DNA of 64,000 nt, from NCBI RefSeq assembly GCF_016735615.1, contig NZ_JAERSF010000003.1:682001-746000 (forward strand), read 5' to 3'. Of this stretch, positions 19,108 through 26,633 are shown one piece after another. The notes under the pieces were generated by a model. The model saw only the letters and a list, made by a program, of their open reading frames with translations. It was not told the origin of the DNA and did not search any database. Position 1 is the first letter of the stretch, and the number at the start of each line of letters is the position of its first letter. A program made the translations under genes and the position numbers. The stretch comes from Flavobacterium tagetis (GTDB taxonomy: Bacteria; Bacteroidota; Bacteroidia; Flavobacteriales; Flavobacteriaceae).

Positions 19108-19596
19108 TTATTCTCTCGGATGATTTTCTGGATAATGTTCTGCGTCAAAATCATTCAATTCTTCATCTTTGTCATGATCTTCATCTCTTTCCTGATCATT
19201 TTGGTATTCTAAATCAGGATCGTATTCATCATTTAGATCATCTTCAGTATCATCGTTTGTTACGGCATCATCTTCATTGATGATTCTTTCTTGATTCGGA
19301 ATATTTTCTGAACGAATAGTGGTATTAGGCTCAAAATCTCCTTTTGGATGCAAAGGATCTTCAATAAACTCTTCCTGATATTGATACGGATCTTCATCTC
19401 GCGCATAATTGTCATTGTCAATCAGCGTATTTTGTTCATAATAATCAGGATCGCTTTCGCCAAATTCTCGATTGTCCTGTTTTTTCAAAACTTGTTTAAA
19501 CTCATCTTCATTAGAGTAAGTTCCATCAGCGAGAGTATTTTGTTCGATATAATCGGGATCAAATTGACCATAATCATAGTTGTGTTGCTTTTCCAT
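19108..19596 (-). CDS. Acidic, disordered hypothetical protein with internal repeats
   Basis: A 162-residue protein made almost wholly of Asp, Glu, Asn, Gln and Tyr, with very few hydrophobic residues; it is likely disordered. Two copies of a motif occur: QFDPDYIEQNTLADGTYSNE and ESDPDYYEQNTLIDNDNYAR, and a weaker third near DEYDPDLEYQ. The C-terminal half is rich in DxD-type runs, which could bind calcium or other cations, but no clear EF-hand loop is seen. It is first in the probable minus-strand operon with two small membrane proteins. No function can be given. Confidence 0.65.
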   Translation of the reverse strand: MEKQHNYDYGQFDPDYIEQNTLADGTYSNEDEFKQVLKKQDNREFGESDPDYYEQNTLIDNDNYARDEDPYQYQEEFIEDPLHPKGDFEPNTTIRSENIPNQERIINEDDAVTNDDTEDDLNDEYDPDLEYQNDQERDEDHDKDEELNDFDAEHYPENHPRE

Positions 19597-19931
19597 AATA
19601 CTATTTTTAGATTATTATTTTTTCAAGATTGAATCTTCATAAAGAAGACCTGTAAATTCTTTACAGTTTTACTGTAATTGTCTTATCCTAGCTTTAAAAG
19701 TCAAGGCATTTTGGCTTTTATATTTTTTCGAATTATACTAAATGACTTTAAAAAGCTGTATTTACAAATTTACTGCGTTAAGAGAAGGAAGTTCTTATAA
19801 GAAAATAAAGGATAGTTGCATAATTAACAGTTACTTATAATGTAAATATTGTAGGAAATTATGTAAGTTTACTATATAGGAACAATCTACATTTGAGGTT
19901 GAAATCAATGTGCAATTAAATTTGAATCAAT
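19597..19931. other. Divergent intergenic region
   Basis: This 335-bp gap separates the acidic-protein gene (-) from the CinA-like gene (+) and must hold both promoters. It is very AT-rich. The only structure I see is a short inverted repeat CTGTAAA/TTTACAG at 19650-19666, 54 bp upstream of the minus-strand gene, which could be an operator. No clear TTG plus TAnnTTTG promoter pair was found. Confidence 0.4.
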
Positions 19932-20405
19932 ATGGCATCAGAAAAAGTAGCAGCATGCTGTGAGGCTTTAATAGAAAAGAACTTAACAATAGCATTTGCA
20001 GAAAGTGCTTCTGCTGGAAAAATGTGTTACGAATTTTCTACAGTTGTTAATTCTGGAAGAATTCTAATAGGAGGAATAGTCTGTTATCATTCTTCAATGA
20101 AAGAAGATTTGCTTCATATTCCGTGGGGAACTATTGAACAGCATAGTGCCGAATCTGCAGAAGTCACCAAGTTAATGGCACAAAATTTTTACCGCTATAT
20201 TAATTCAGATGTTTGTGTTGGTTTAACAGGACTGACTACACCAGGCGGAAGCGAAAGCGACTCAAAACCTGTTGGGACCATTTTCATCCATATCATTTTT
20301 GGCGAAAAACAAATTGCCAAACGTTATGAGTTTAAAGGAACTCCAGAAGGGATTATTGACCAAGCAATAGATGCTGTGGCCGATTTGATTTTGAAAGAGA
20401 TATAA
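19932..20405 (+). CDS. CinA C-terminal-domain protein (NMN amidohydrolase, PncC-like)
   Basis: A 157-residue stand-alone CinA C-terminal domain, as in PncC. It shows FAESASAGKMCYEFS (family TAESxTGG-like loop), ILIGGIVCYHSSMKEDLL, HSAESAEVTKLM, the substrate loop VGLTGLTTPGGSES and KPVGTIFIHI. PncC deamidates nicotinamide mononucleotide to nicotinate mononucleotide in the pyridine nucleotide cycle. The stand-alone form without the N-terminal MoeA-like domain is the E. coli YgaD/PncC type. The usual TG of the first loop is replaced by SA, so activity is likely but not certain. It ends before a strong terminator. Confidence 0.85.
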   Translation: MASEKVAACCEALIEKNLTIAFAESASAGKMCYEFSTVVNSGRILIGGIVCYHSSMKEDLLHIPWGTIEQHSAESAEVTKLMAQNFYRYINSDVCVGLTGLTTPGGSESDSKPVGTIFIHIIFGEKQIAKRYEFKGTPEGIIDQAIDAVADLILKEI

Positions 20406-20424
20406 AAAAATAGGTATTAGAATA

Positions 20425-20466
20425 GCAAAAGCCGTAAAGTAATTAAACTTTACGGCTTTTTAATTT
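20425..20466 (+). terminator. Intrinsic terminator after the CinA-like gene
   Basis: Perfect 14-bp arms AAAAGCCGTAAAGT (20427-20440) and ACTTTACGGCTTTT (20447-20460) with a 6-base loop and a T-rich tail. Confidence 0.9.
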
Positions 20467-20503
20467 TTAAATTTGCATCTAAAGAATTTTGATTTTCTCA
20501 TTT

Positions 20504-20932
20504 ATGAAACCTCTCTCTAGTTTTAACGTAAGAGCTTATGCGATTTGCGAGAACGATAATAAGATTTTAGCACTTTACGAATATCACAAAGGCAAAATAT
20601 ATTGTAAACTTCCAGGTGGAGGTGTAGAATTTGGCGAAGGTATTCTAGATTGTCTGCACAGAGAATTTGAAGAAGAACTTAATGCTAAAATCGAAATCGT
20701 TGAACATTTATATACACAAGAACATTTTGTTGAATCTATTATTGATGATGGAAGACAGATTCTTTTGGTTTATTATGTCGTAAAAATTAGTAATCTTGAA
20801 GAAATGAAAATCAGTACATCAGATATAAGCAGATTTGAATGGATTGATATCAATGAAAATCCGTTTGTTTTACCAATAGATAAAATTGCGCTTGCCAAAT
20901 ACAGAGAACGATTTAACATTCTCAATCGGTAA
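20504..20932 (+). CDS. Nudix hydrolase
   Basis: A 142-residue protein starting at the ATG at 20504; the in-frame TTG at 20489 is a less likely start. The Nudix box reads GGGVEFGEGILDCLHREFEEEL (given here in parts: GGGVEFGEG then REFEEEL), fitting GX5EX7REUXEE, with Asn in place of the usual glycine near its end. Nudix enzymes hydrolyse nucleoside diphosphates linked to another moiety. The substrate cannot be told from the sequence. The gene lies between a terminator and the convergent DsbA-like lipoprotein gene, whose stop is only 3 bp away. Confidence 0.88.
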   Translation: MKPLSSFNVRAYAICENDNKILALYEYHKGKIYCKLPGGGVEFGEGILDCLHREFEEELNAKIEIVEHLYTQEHFVESIIDDGRQILLVYYVVKISNLEEMKISTSDISRFEWIDINENPFVLPIDKIALAKYRERFNILNR

Positions 20933-20935
20933 AGT

Positions 20936-21919
20936 TTACTTTTTAATATAAAGCGAACCATTTTTAATTGTCTTTTTACCCAATAAACCTTGCTGATGTA
21001 ATTTCTCTAAAATAGAAGTAGCTTCAGAAGTCGATTTATCCAAAATGACAGCATATTCTTTTGGTGCTAATGTTGGAAAAATCTCAAACAAATCTATCGC
21101 ATTTTCATTTTTAATATTCTTCTTTTTTGCTTCAGGAAATAAGGTTAGCAAAGCATTTTCATAAGCATCATAAGGTTTAGAACCGTAAACAGTTAGTTGA
21201 TTATTATCTGCATTGGCTAAAAATAAAGTTGGAAAACCTCGTACACCAAGAGTTTTTGCTAAATTTAAATCATCTTGAAAAAGTTCTTCGGCATCATCAT
21301 AATCTGCTTTTAGTTTCGGAACATCTAGACCTGCGATTTTTGCAGCTTCTGCTATGTTTTCCCATTTGGCAATGTTCTTTTTATCGAGATAAAGCTTTTC
21401 GCGAAGAATACGCATAAATTTTACAGCTTTTTCTTTACTCTGCATTTGCGCTGCTTTCATAGCTATACATGACGGATAAGAAGAATCTAACGGATCTTCA
21501 ATCCAAACATTTCCATCAATTGGCATTTCGTAGTATAAACTTGCTTCATCCCAATGATGCGCCACATCAGAAGGTTTGCTTATTCCGCCGCTATTATAAC
21601 TCCAATCTGGCAATAAACCGCCCATTCGATAATCAATTTCAAAATAATCGCCGTACTCTAGTTTTAATTTTCTAAGCTGAGGTTCAATTCCCCAGCAAGA
21701 AGAACAAATAGGGTCGGTATAGTAAATTATTTTGACAGGTTTATTTTCTGTTGGAATAGCTGTTTTTTCATTCGATTTTTCGCCAGTAGGCATCTCACAC
21801 ATTCCGCTTACAGGATCGCATAATAACGGATTTGTTTTGTCTTCACTCATTTTAGAATTCGTTTGTGACTGACAGCTTGCACTGAAAATCAGGATTAATA
21901 ATAACGACAGTATTTTCAT
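20936..21919 (-). CDS. DsbA-family thioredoxin-fold lipoprotein with C-terminal extension
   Basis: A 327-residue lipoprotein (lipobox SASC, Cys16). A linker carries an extra cysteine pair, LLCDPVSGMCEMP (Cys34, Cys41). The main domain is DsbA/FrnE-like, with the redox motif YYTDPICSSCWGIEP (Cys72, Cys75), the helical insert DEASLYYEMPIDGN and the cis-Pro loop VRGFPTLFLA. It is closest in pattern to FrnE/SpxH-type (YjbH) proteins, which are cytosolic; here the lipobox places it in the envelope. The C-terminal 75 residues look like a small winged-helix-like fold (APKEYAVILDKSTSEATSILEKL). Likely role: disulfide exchange or reductive repair in the periplasm. Confidence 0.82.
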   Translation of the reverse strand: MKILSLLLILIFSASCQSQTNSKMSEDKTNPLLCDPVSGMCEMPTGEKSNEKTAIPTENKPVKIIYYTDPICSSCWGIEPQLRKLKLEYGDYFEIDYRMGGLLPDWSYNSGGISKPSDVAHHWDEASLYYEMPIDGNVWIEDPLDSSYPSCIAMKAAQMQSKEKAVKFMRILREKLYLDKKNIAKWENIAEAAKIAGLDVPKLKADYDDAEELFQDDLNLAKTLGVRGFPTLFLANADNNQLTVYGSKPYDAYENALLTLFPEAKKKNIKNENAIDLFEIFPTLAPKEYAVILDKSTSEATSILEKLHQQGLLGKKTIKNGSLYIKK

Positions 21920-22118
21920 AGTAATGTTTAAAAGGTACTCTCGGATTTATGAATTTGTTGCAAAGTTGAGCCGAATATCAAAACAAGTCAATTAGTCAAA
22001 AAAACATGACTAGAAGGTAATGGATTGTCATTTTTAAAAAGTGAGATTATCATTATAAAGTAATTGCGAGCTTGTAATTAATTGTTTATTTTTCACTTCC
22101 TAAAAATAGAAGCCAAAG

Positions 22119-22817
22119 ATGAATTATATTCAAAAGATTAAACGCCTTTACAGCCTATCTGAAAATGAAAACTACGGATTTTTAGAAAATCAGATTCTCT
22201 ATCTTGAGAAAACATTAAATGTAAAACTTCCTTCAAAAATCAAAGAATATTATTTGGAATTAGGGAAAGAAGAAAACCTTAATTACTGTTTTAATAGACT
22301 TTTGAAACCTGAAAATGAAATTGGATTCTCAGATGATGATTTTCTGGTTTTTTATGAAGAAAATCAAAACGTAGCTTTTTGGGGAATTAAAAAGGAAGAT
22401 TTATCATTGGAGAATCCGCCAGTATATGGCAACTACGATACAATCGAAAAATCAGCTTGGGAAATGGAAACTGAGACAGCGGAAAACTTTTTTCTGTTGA
22501 TGGCAGTTTTCAATGGTACTTTGGGCGGACTTCAATTTAATGGAAATTATTTAGGAGAAATTGATTCTGAAGTTGTAAAACTTGTTGAAGAAAACTATGC
22601 GCTTGTTTCTGAAATCAGCAGAGAAAATCAAAAGGTATATACAGATGAGTTTTATGATGTAATCAGTTTATCATTCGATCAAGAAAATAATTGTACAGGA
22701 GCTTTTATTGGATCAAGCGATCAGGAACGATTTGATGCCATTCTTAATCTTGTTGATATAGATTGGTCTTATCTGTCTTATGATGATGAAGAATATGATG
22801 AGGACGATGAAGAATAA
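22119..22817 (+). CDS. SMI1/KNR4 (SUKH)-family immunity-like protein
   Basis: A 232-residue soluble protein. Residues about 20-140 show the SUKH pattern: ENQILYLEKTLNVKLPSKIKEYYLELG at the start, then VAFWGIKKEDLSLENPPVY. The end is a strongly acidic tail (YDDEEYDEDDEE). SUKH proteins are typical immunity factors of polymorphic toxin systems, but many stand alone. No toxin gene lies next to it in the window. It is followed by three unrecognised genes on the same strand (gaps of 29, 22 and 10 bp), forming a probable operon. The next one begins 29 bp after its stop codon. Confidence 0.78.
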   Translation: MNYIQKIKRLYSLSENENYGFLENQILYLEKTLNVKLPSKIKEYYLELGKEENLNYCFNRLLKPENEIGFSDDDFLVFYEENQNVAFWGIKKEDLSLENPPVYGNYDTIEKSAWEMETETAENFFLLMAVFNGTLGGLQFNGNYLGEIDSEVVKLVEENYALVSEISRENQKVYTDEFYDVISLSFDQENNCTGAFIGSSDQERFDAILNLVDIDWSYLSYDDEEYDEDDEE

Positions 22818-22846
22818 TCAAATTAAAAAGTGATAATAAATAAAGA

Positions 22847-24199
22847 ATGAGAGAATTAAATTATTTAGTAAAAATAGAAGGTAACGAAGCGCTTTTAGAA
22901 AAATTCATTGAAGCGATTGATAATAATACAGTTAAAATAGATAAAGCATATCCAAATCCGTACGCATTAGATTCGGGAGAAAAATTTCTGTTATCACCCA
23001 TAATTGAATATTTTTTCCAGACTAGACCTTTCTCAAAAGAGTTTTACATTTCGTTTGTTGAAAAATTAAGAAAACTTACTGGATTTGAGAGTTATCGATA
23101 TTCATTAGGATTGCAAGCTGAAGAATTGGTTTTTAAAAGTTTTGAAAGAGTAAAAAAAGGCAAATACAAGATTTTTATACCAAAAACTAAAGAAGAACTT
23201 CTGAAGCCAATATTGACAGAAGAACAAAAAGAACTTTTAAGTTTTATATGTTATATTGCTGTTTCTCATATAAAATACGGCCCTAGTTATGCTACAGTTA
23301 CTGCAAATGAATATTTTGATGTTGTAACTGAATTAGGTTCTAATGAGGTAGAACAGCTTAAGAAAAACGGAACAGGAAAAATTCCGAAAGAATTGACAGA
23401 GTATAAAGACAAAGATTTTACAGGAAAAGCAAATGATGTTTTCGCCAAAATAAATCTTAAACTAGCTGCGGAAACAGAAGAAAGCTACGCTAAAGCATTG
23501 CACTTCGTGAATAACCTTTTAAAATCTGATTTTCCTAAAAGCTTCGAAATTAGTTTTTCATCAAAAGGAAAAGAGCTGCTTCCTATAAAAGGGCTTTCAA
23601 AATGCGGACAGAATTACTTTTTCGCAGGAGCTGTAAAATATCCAAATTTGCATAAAAGCATTTTAGAATATATCAATCTTACTAAAAAGAAATACGAATG
23701 GTACACCAATCTTGAAGCTGAAAATTGTGCCATGCCTTCTACTTTTGCTGTTTTTGCTTTAGGATTAGAGAACGAAAAGTATTTTGATACACTAATAGAT
23801 TATTATCAGACAATTGATGGTGAACATCAGTCTATTCAGCAGAAATTTACACCTGTGTTTTTGGAGAAATTCGGAATAAATGAAAAATCAATAAAAGTCT
23901 ATATCAATGCTGTTTTATCCATGCAAGAACATCCGCATAATAAAGCGTTCATTTCTTATTTTACAAATGAAAATAGCTTGAAGTTATTATTGGATAGTAA
24001 AGAGAATTTTATTTCGAATTATTTTACGGAGGAAGATTTAAAAGACTATTCAGATAGTGGTACTAATGTTCAGGAAATGGCAAATTATTGCTGGGAAGGT
24101 GTGATGCATACTACGTTTGGACAAAGCAAAGGTTTCGCTAAAATTAGCAAACAGCTTACAGATGTAGAAAGAGAAATCTTTGAAAAACTTTTGCAATAA
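22847..24199 (+). CDS. Hypothetical protein in SUKH-linked operon (possibly DUF6138)
   Basis: A 450-residue soluble protein with no signal peptide or membrane segment. It may belong to a domain-of-unknown-function family of bacterial proteins (I recall DUF6138, but without a search this is weak). Visible features are SHIKYGPSYATVTANEYFDVV in the first half and a helical second half, with YDTLIDYYQTIDGEHQSIQQ-like repeats of HEAT type (the segment KYFDTLIDYYQTIDGEHQSI). It lies between an SUKH-like gene and two small unknown genes on the same strand, so a role with them is likely; what that role is cannot be said. Confidence 0.6.
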   Translation: MRELNYLVKIEGNEALLEKFIEAIDNNTVKIDKAYPNPYALDSGEKFLLSPIIEYFFQTRPFSKEFYISFVEKLRKLTGFESYRYSLGLQAEELVFKSFERVKKGKYKIFIPKTKEELLKPILTEEQKELLSFICYIAVSHIKYGPSYATVTANEYFDVVTELGSNEVEQLKKNGTGKIPKELTEYKDKDFTGKANDVFAKINLKLAAETEESYAKALHFVNNLLKSDFPKSFEISFSSKGKELLPIKGLSKCGQNYFFAGAVKYPNLHKSILEYINLTKKKYEWYTNLEAENCAMPSTFAVFALGLENEKYFDTLIDYYQTIDGEHQSIQQKFTPVFLEKFGINEKSIKVYINAVLSMQEHPHNKAFISYFTNENSLKLLLDSKENFISNYFTEEDLKDYSDSGTNVQEMANYCWEGVMHTTFGQSKGFAKISKQLTDVEREIFEKLLQ

Positions 24200-24221
24200 G
24201 AATCTATATAGTATATGTTTT

Positions 24222-24596
24222 ATGGATAAAGATCAGTTTAAAAGTAATTTATTTCAAACCATACAAGAAGCTGTAAACGAATTGAAAAATAAAACAATTC
24301 TTTTTACTATAACTCCAATTAAAGAAAAGAATGTAAAATATAATTCAACGGATGATTTTGTGCGTTTATGGATTTTTACAGAGAAAAATTTAAGAAAGCA
24401 ATTTACTTTAGATGAGTTTGTAAATCTCTTTTCATTACCTAATTGCAAATATCCATTTTGGATAAAAGTGATTTTAAGTGAAAGCACCGATGAAAATGTT
24501 ATTTTTGAATTAAGAATGAGCATGAGATTCAGAAAATCTACACAATTGATGCATATTGAAGGTGGATATCCGCCCTTTATTTATGAACTTAAGTAA
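24222..24596 (+). CDS. Small hypothetical protein in SUKH-linked operon
   Basis: A 124-residue soluble protein starting MDKDQFKSNLFQTIQEAV at the ATG at 24222, 22 bp after the previous stop; an upstream in-frame ATG at 24180 lies inside the previous gene and is less likely. Its pattern of strands (ILFTITPIK, VRLWIFTE, PFWIKVILSE, VIFELRMSMRFR) suggests a small alpha/beta fold. I recognise no family. Size and setting would fit an immunity or accessory protein, which is only inference. Confidence 0.6.
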   Translation: MDKDQFKSNLFQTIQEAVNELKNKTILFTITPIKEKNVKYNSTDDFVRLWIFTEKNLRKQFTLDEFVNLFSLPNCKYPFWIKVILSESTDENVIFELRMSMRFRKSTQLMHIEGGYPPFIYELK

Positions 24597-24606
24597 GATT
24601 TAAAAC

Positions 24607-25263
24607 ATGAATAAACAAATACAGATCGAAGAACTCAATAACAATACTTTTTTCTGGAAATATTATTTCTGCTGGTCAAGAGGTTATGATGAAAAAGAAG
24701 AAATAAATATCGACGAGGTTCTAGAAGTTGTAGAAATTAACGAAACTGAAGCTTATGAGTGGGAATGGAAGTTTTTCAATCAGAATGATATTGAAGAAAA
24801 TCCAAGATATGTTTCGGGCAAAATAAATGATGATTTAAATTATGCTGTTGAATTCGCCGAATATGAAATCAACTTTTTCTTGAACGATATTTATATTGGC
24901 AATCTAGGCGGACATTTTGAAGCTTGGTTTTTTACTTTGGATGAATTATTAGCTTTTGAAAAATATCCAAATCTGTTTCTTCTTTTTCTTCCAATGACAG
25001 GAATACAAGAAAATGAAAAAGCTATTTTAAAACCCATAATTGTAAAACATTTAAATGCAATTCCAAAATTTGAAGCACATTTAGAATATATTTCAGATTG
25101 TATTTTAAACGGATTAGTGATGCAGTCTCCATTTCTAGAAACAAATGACATTGGATTGACAAATACCGAAAACCACAGTGTAAGAAACATAACAGATTAC
25201 CCACGCTACAGAGAAGGGGTAACACTATTAAATAAAATTTTGCTTTCTTTTATAAATGAGTAA
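24607..25263 (+). CDS. Hypothetical protein in SUKH-linked operon
   Basis: A 218-residue acidic soluble protein, 10 bp after the previous gene. The N-terminus has alternating aromatic and acidic stretches (FFWKYYFCWSRGYDEKEE). A central GGHFEAWFFTLDELLAFE, a GIQENEKAILKPIIVKHL and a C-terminal YPRYREGVTLLNKILLSF follow. The GHFE turn and length recall polymorphic-toxin immunity proteins (Imm-type), but I could not assign one. It is the last gene of the probable four-gene unit beginning at 22119. Confidence 0.6.
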   Translation: MNKQIQIEELNNNTFFWKYYFCWSRGYDEKEEINIDEVLEVVEINETEAYEWEWKFFNQNDIEENPRYVSGKINDDLNYAVEFAEYEINFFLNDIYIGNLGGHFEAWFFTLDELLAFEKYPNLFLLFLPMTGIQENEKAILKPIIVKHLNAIPKFEAHLEYISDCILNGLVMQSPFLETNDIGLTNTENHSVRNITDYPRYREGVTLLNKILLSFINE

Positions 25264-25397
25264 CAATAGGCAACTTTGTTCCTTTGCAACTCTGGACCTT
25301 TGTGCCTTGCCACACTCATTAAACTTTCATTAACAAAAAGTAATTTATCATTATTTTATATTTGTAGGAAACAAATTAATCATAAAGCATTATTCTC

Positions 25398-25874
25398 ATG
25401 AAAATAAAGCCTTTTTTCTACATATTTTTATTCGGTATTATTTCGGTTTCGGCGTATAGTCAGAATGTAAAATTGCTAAATATCAATCAGCTTAACGAGA
25501 GAATCAAAAACGGGAAAGACAGCACTTATGTTGTGAATTTTTGGGCAACATGGTGTGCGCCATGTATAAAAGAATTACCACATTTTGAGAAATTGGGAGC
25601 AGAGCACAAATCTGAAAAACTGGCTGTTTTATTAGTAAGCTTGGATTTTAAATCGAAACTGGAATCAAATGTGATTCCGTTTGTAAAAAGGAAGAATTTA
25701 AAGAATGAAGTCTTTTTATTGAATGAAAGCAGTCCACAGGAATTTATTGATAGAATAGATCCAAGCTGGTCAGGAAGTATTCCGGCTACACTTTTTATTA
25801 AAAATGATAAACGAAAATTTGTCGAAAGCGAATTTACATACGAACAATTATTAACTGAATATAAAAAACTGTAA
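25398..25874 (+). CDS. Secreted TlpA/ResA-like thioredoxin
   Basis: A 158-residue exported protein with a signal peptide (about 1-22, SVSAYSQ). The thioredoxin domain has the active site FWATWCAPCIKELP (Cys53, Cys56) and the cis-Pro region GSIPATLFI. It is a TlpA/ResA-type periplasmic reductase or oxidase. The next gene, another exported thioredoxin-fold protein, starts 6 bp after its stop codon, so they form an operon. A TATATTTG at 25357-25364 fits the -7 promoter element 34 bp before the start, although a well-placed -33 TTG is not seen. Confidence 0.9.
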   Translation: MKIKPFFYIFLFGIISVSAYSQNVKLLNINQLNERIKNGKDSTYVVNFWATWCAPCIKELPHFEKLGAEHKSEKLAVLLVSLDFKSKLESNVIPFVKRKNLKNEVFLLNESSPQEFIDRIDPSWSGSIPATLFIKNDKRKFVESEFTYEQLLTEYKKL

Positions 25875-25880
25875 ACCATT

Positions 25881-26495
25881 ATGAAGAAAATAATCTTATT
25901 ACTAGCATTAGCATTTTCTGCTTTTCTATCTCACGCACAAAATGCTGTAACACTTAAAGCGGGTGATGCGGCTCCAGATTTCAAACTGAAAAATGTGGAC
26001 AACAAAGAAGTTTCTTTTGGAACTTTTAAAGATGCAAAAGGATATATTGTAGTTTTTACTTGCAATACTTGTCCGTATGCAATTGGTTACGAACAGAGAA
26101 TTATAGATTTGGATAAAAAATTCAAATCGCAAGGATATCCTGTCATTGCAATCAATCCAAATGATCCTGAAGCTTCTAATGCAGATACTTTTGCAAAAAT
26201 GCAAGATTTAGCAAAAGACAAAAAATATTCTTTCCCATATTTATTTGATCCAGGACAAAAAATTACAGATGAGTATGGAGCAAAACGTACGCCTCATATT
26301 TTTATCGTTTCTAAAACAGCAAAAGGAAATGTTGTAGAATATGTTGGAGCAATCGATAATGATCCAGAAGGAAATAATCCTCAGAAAATAAAATATGCTG
26401 AAGATGTAATCGCATCTTTAAAAAGCGGACAGAAACCAGCAATTACGCAAACTAAAGAAATTGGCTGTACTGTAAAAAGAAAAGCAAAAGCTTAA
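25881..26495 (+). CDS. Secreted AhpC/TSA-like thioredoxin-fold protein with CxxC
   Basis: A 204-residue exported protein (signal peptide about 1-20, LSHAQ). It has the redoxin start AGDAAPDFKLKNVDNKEVSF and an active site VVFTCNTCPYAIGYEQR (Cys61, Cys64), plus the cis-Pro region AKRTPHIFIVS. The threonine-cysteine layout of peroxiredoxins is replaced by CNTC, so it is a thioredoxin-like redoxin rather than a classical peroxidase. It forms an operon with the preceding TlpA-like gene and probably works in the same periplasmic thiol pathway. Confidence 0.88.
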   Translation: MKKIILLLALAFSAFLSHAQNAVTLKAGDAAPDFKLKNVDNKEVSFGTFKDAKGYIVVFTCNTCPYAIGYEQRIIDLDKKFKSQGYPVIAINPNDPEASNADTFAKMQDLAKDKKYSFPYLFDPGQKITDEYGAKRTPHIFIVSKTAKGNVVEYVGAIDNDPEGNNPQKIKYAEDVIASLKSGQKPAITQTKEIGCTVKRKAKA

Positions 26496-26497
26496 GT

Positions 26498-26571
26498 TTT
26501 TTGTTTCAGGTTTAAAGTTCCAAGTTAAACGGAACAGAATAAAACTTGAAACTTGAAACCTGAAACAAAAA
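26498..26571. repeat. Near-perfect 29-bp inverted repeat at gene end
   Basis: Arms 26498-26526 and 26543-26571 pair at 27 of 29 positions, with a 16-base loop. It begins 3 bp after the redoxin stop codon. The arms contain tandem words (CTTGAAA twice). It lies just before a conventional terminator. Confidence 0.8.
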
Positions 26572-26583
26572 AACATAAAAGAC

Positions 26584-26612
26584 AAACGCCCCAAATATGG
26601 GGCGTTTTTTTT
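26584..26612 (+). terminator. Intrinsic terminator after the thioredoxin operon
   Basis: Arms AAACGCCCCA (26584-26593) and TGGGGCGTTT (26598-26607) with a 4-base loop and an eight-T tail. The convergent sugar-dehydrogenase gene ends at 26634. Confidence 0.9.
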
Positions 26613-26633
26613 GGCATGTATAGATGAACAAGT

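Noticed and set aside
19348-19632. Open frame on the plus strand opposite the acidic-protein gene, very hydrophobic
   Set aside because: It is the complement of an Asp/Glu-rich coding sequence, which reads as Ile/Phe/Leu-rich; no start context or family supports it.
20489-20503. TTG start for the Nudix gene
   Set aside because: The ATG at 20504 gives a normal Nudix N-terminus; the five extra codons have no family support.
25881-26495. Classical peroxiredoxin (AhpC) assignment
   Set aside because: The active site is CNTC rather than the T-x-x-C of peroxiredoxins, so a thioredoxin-like redoxin is the safer call.
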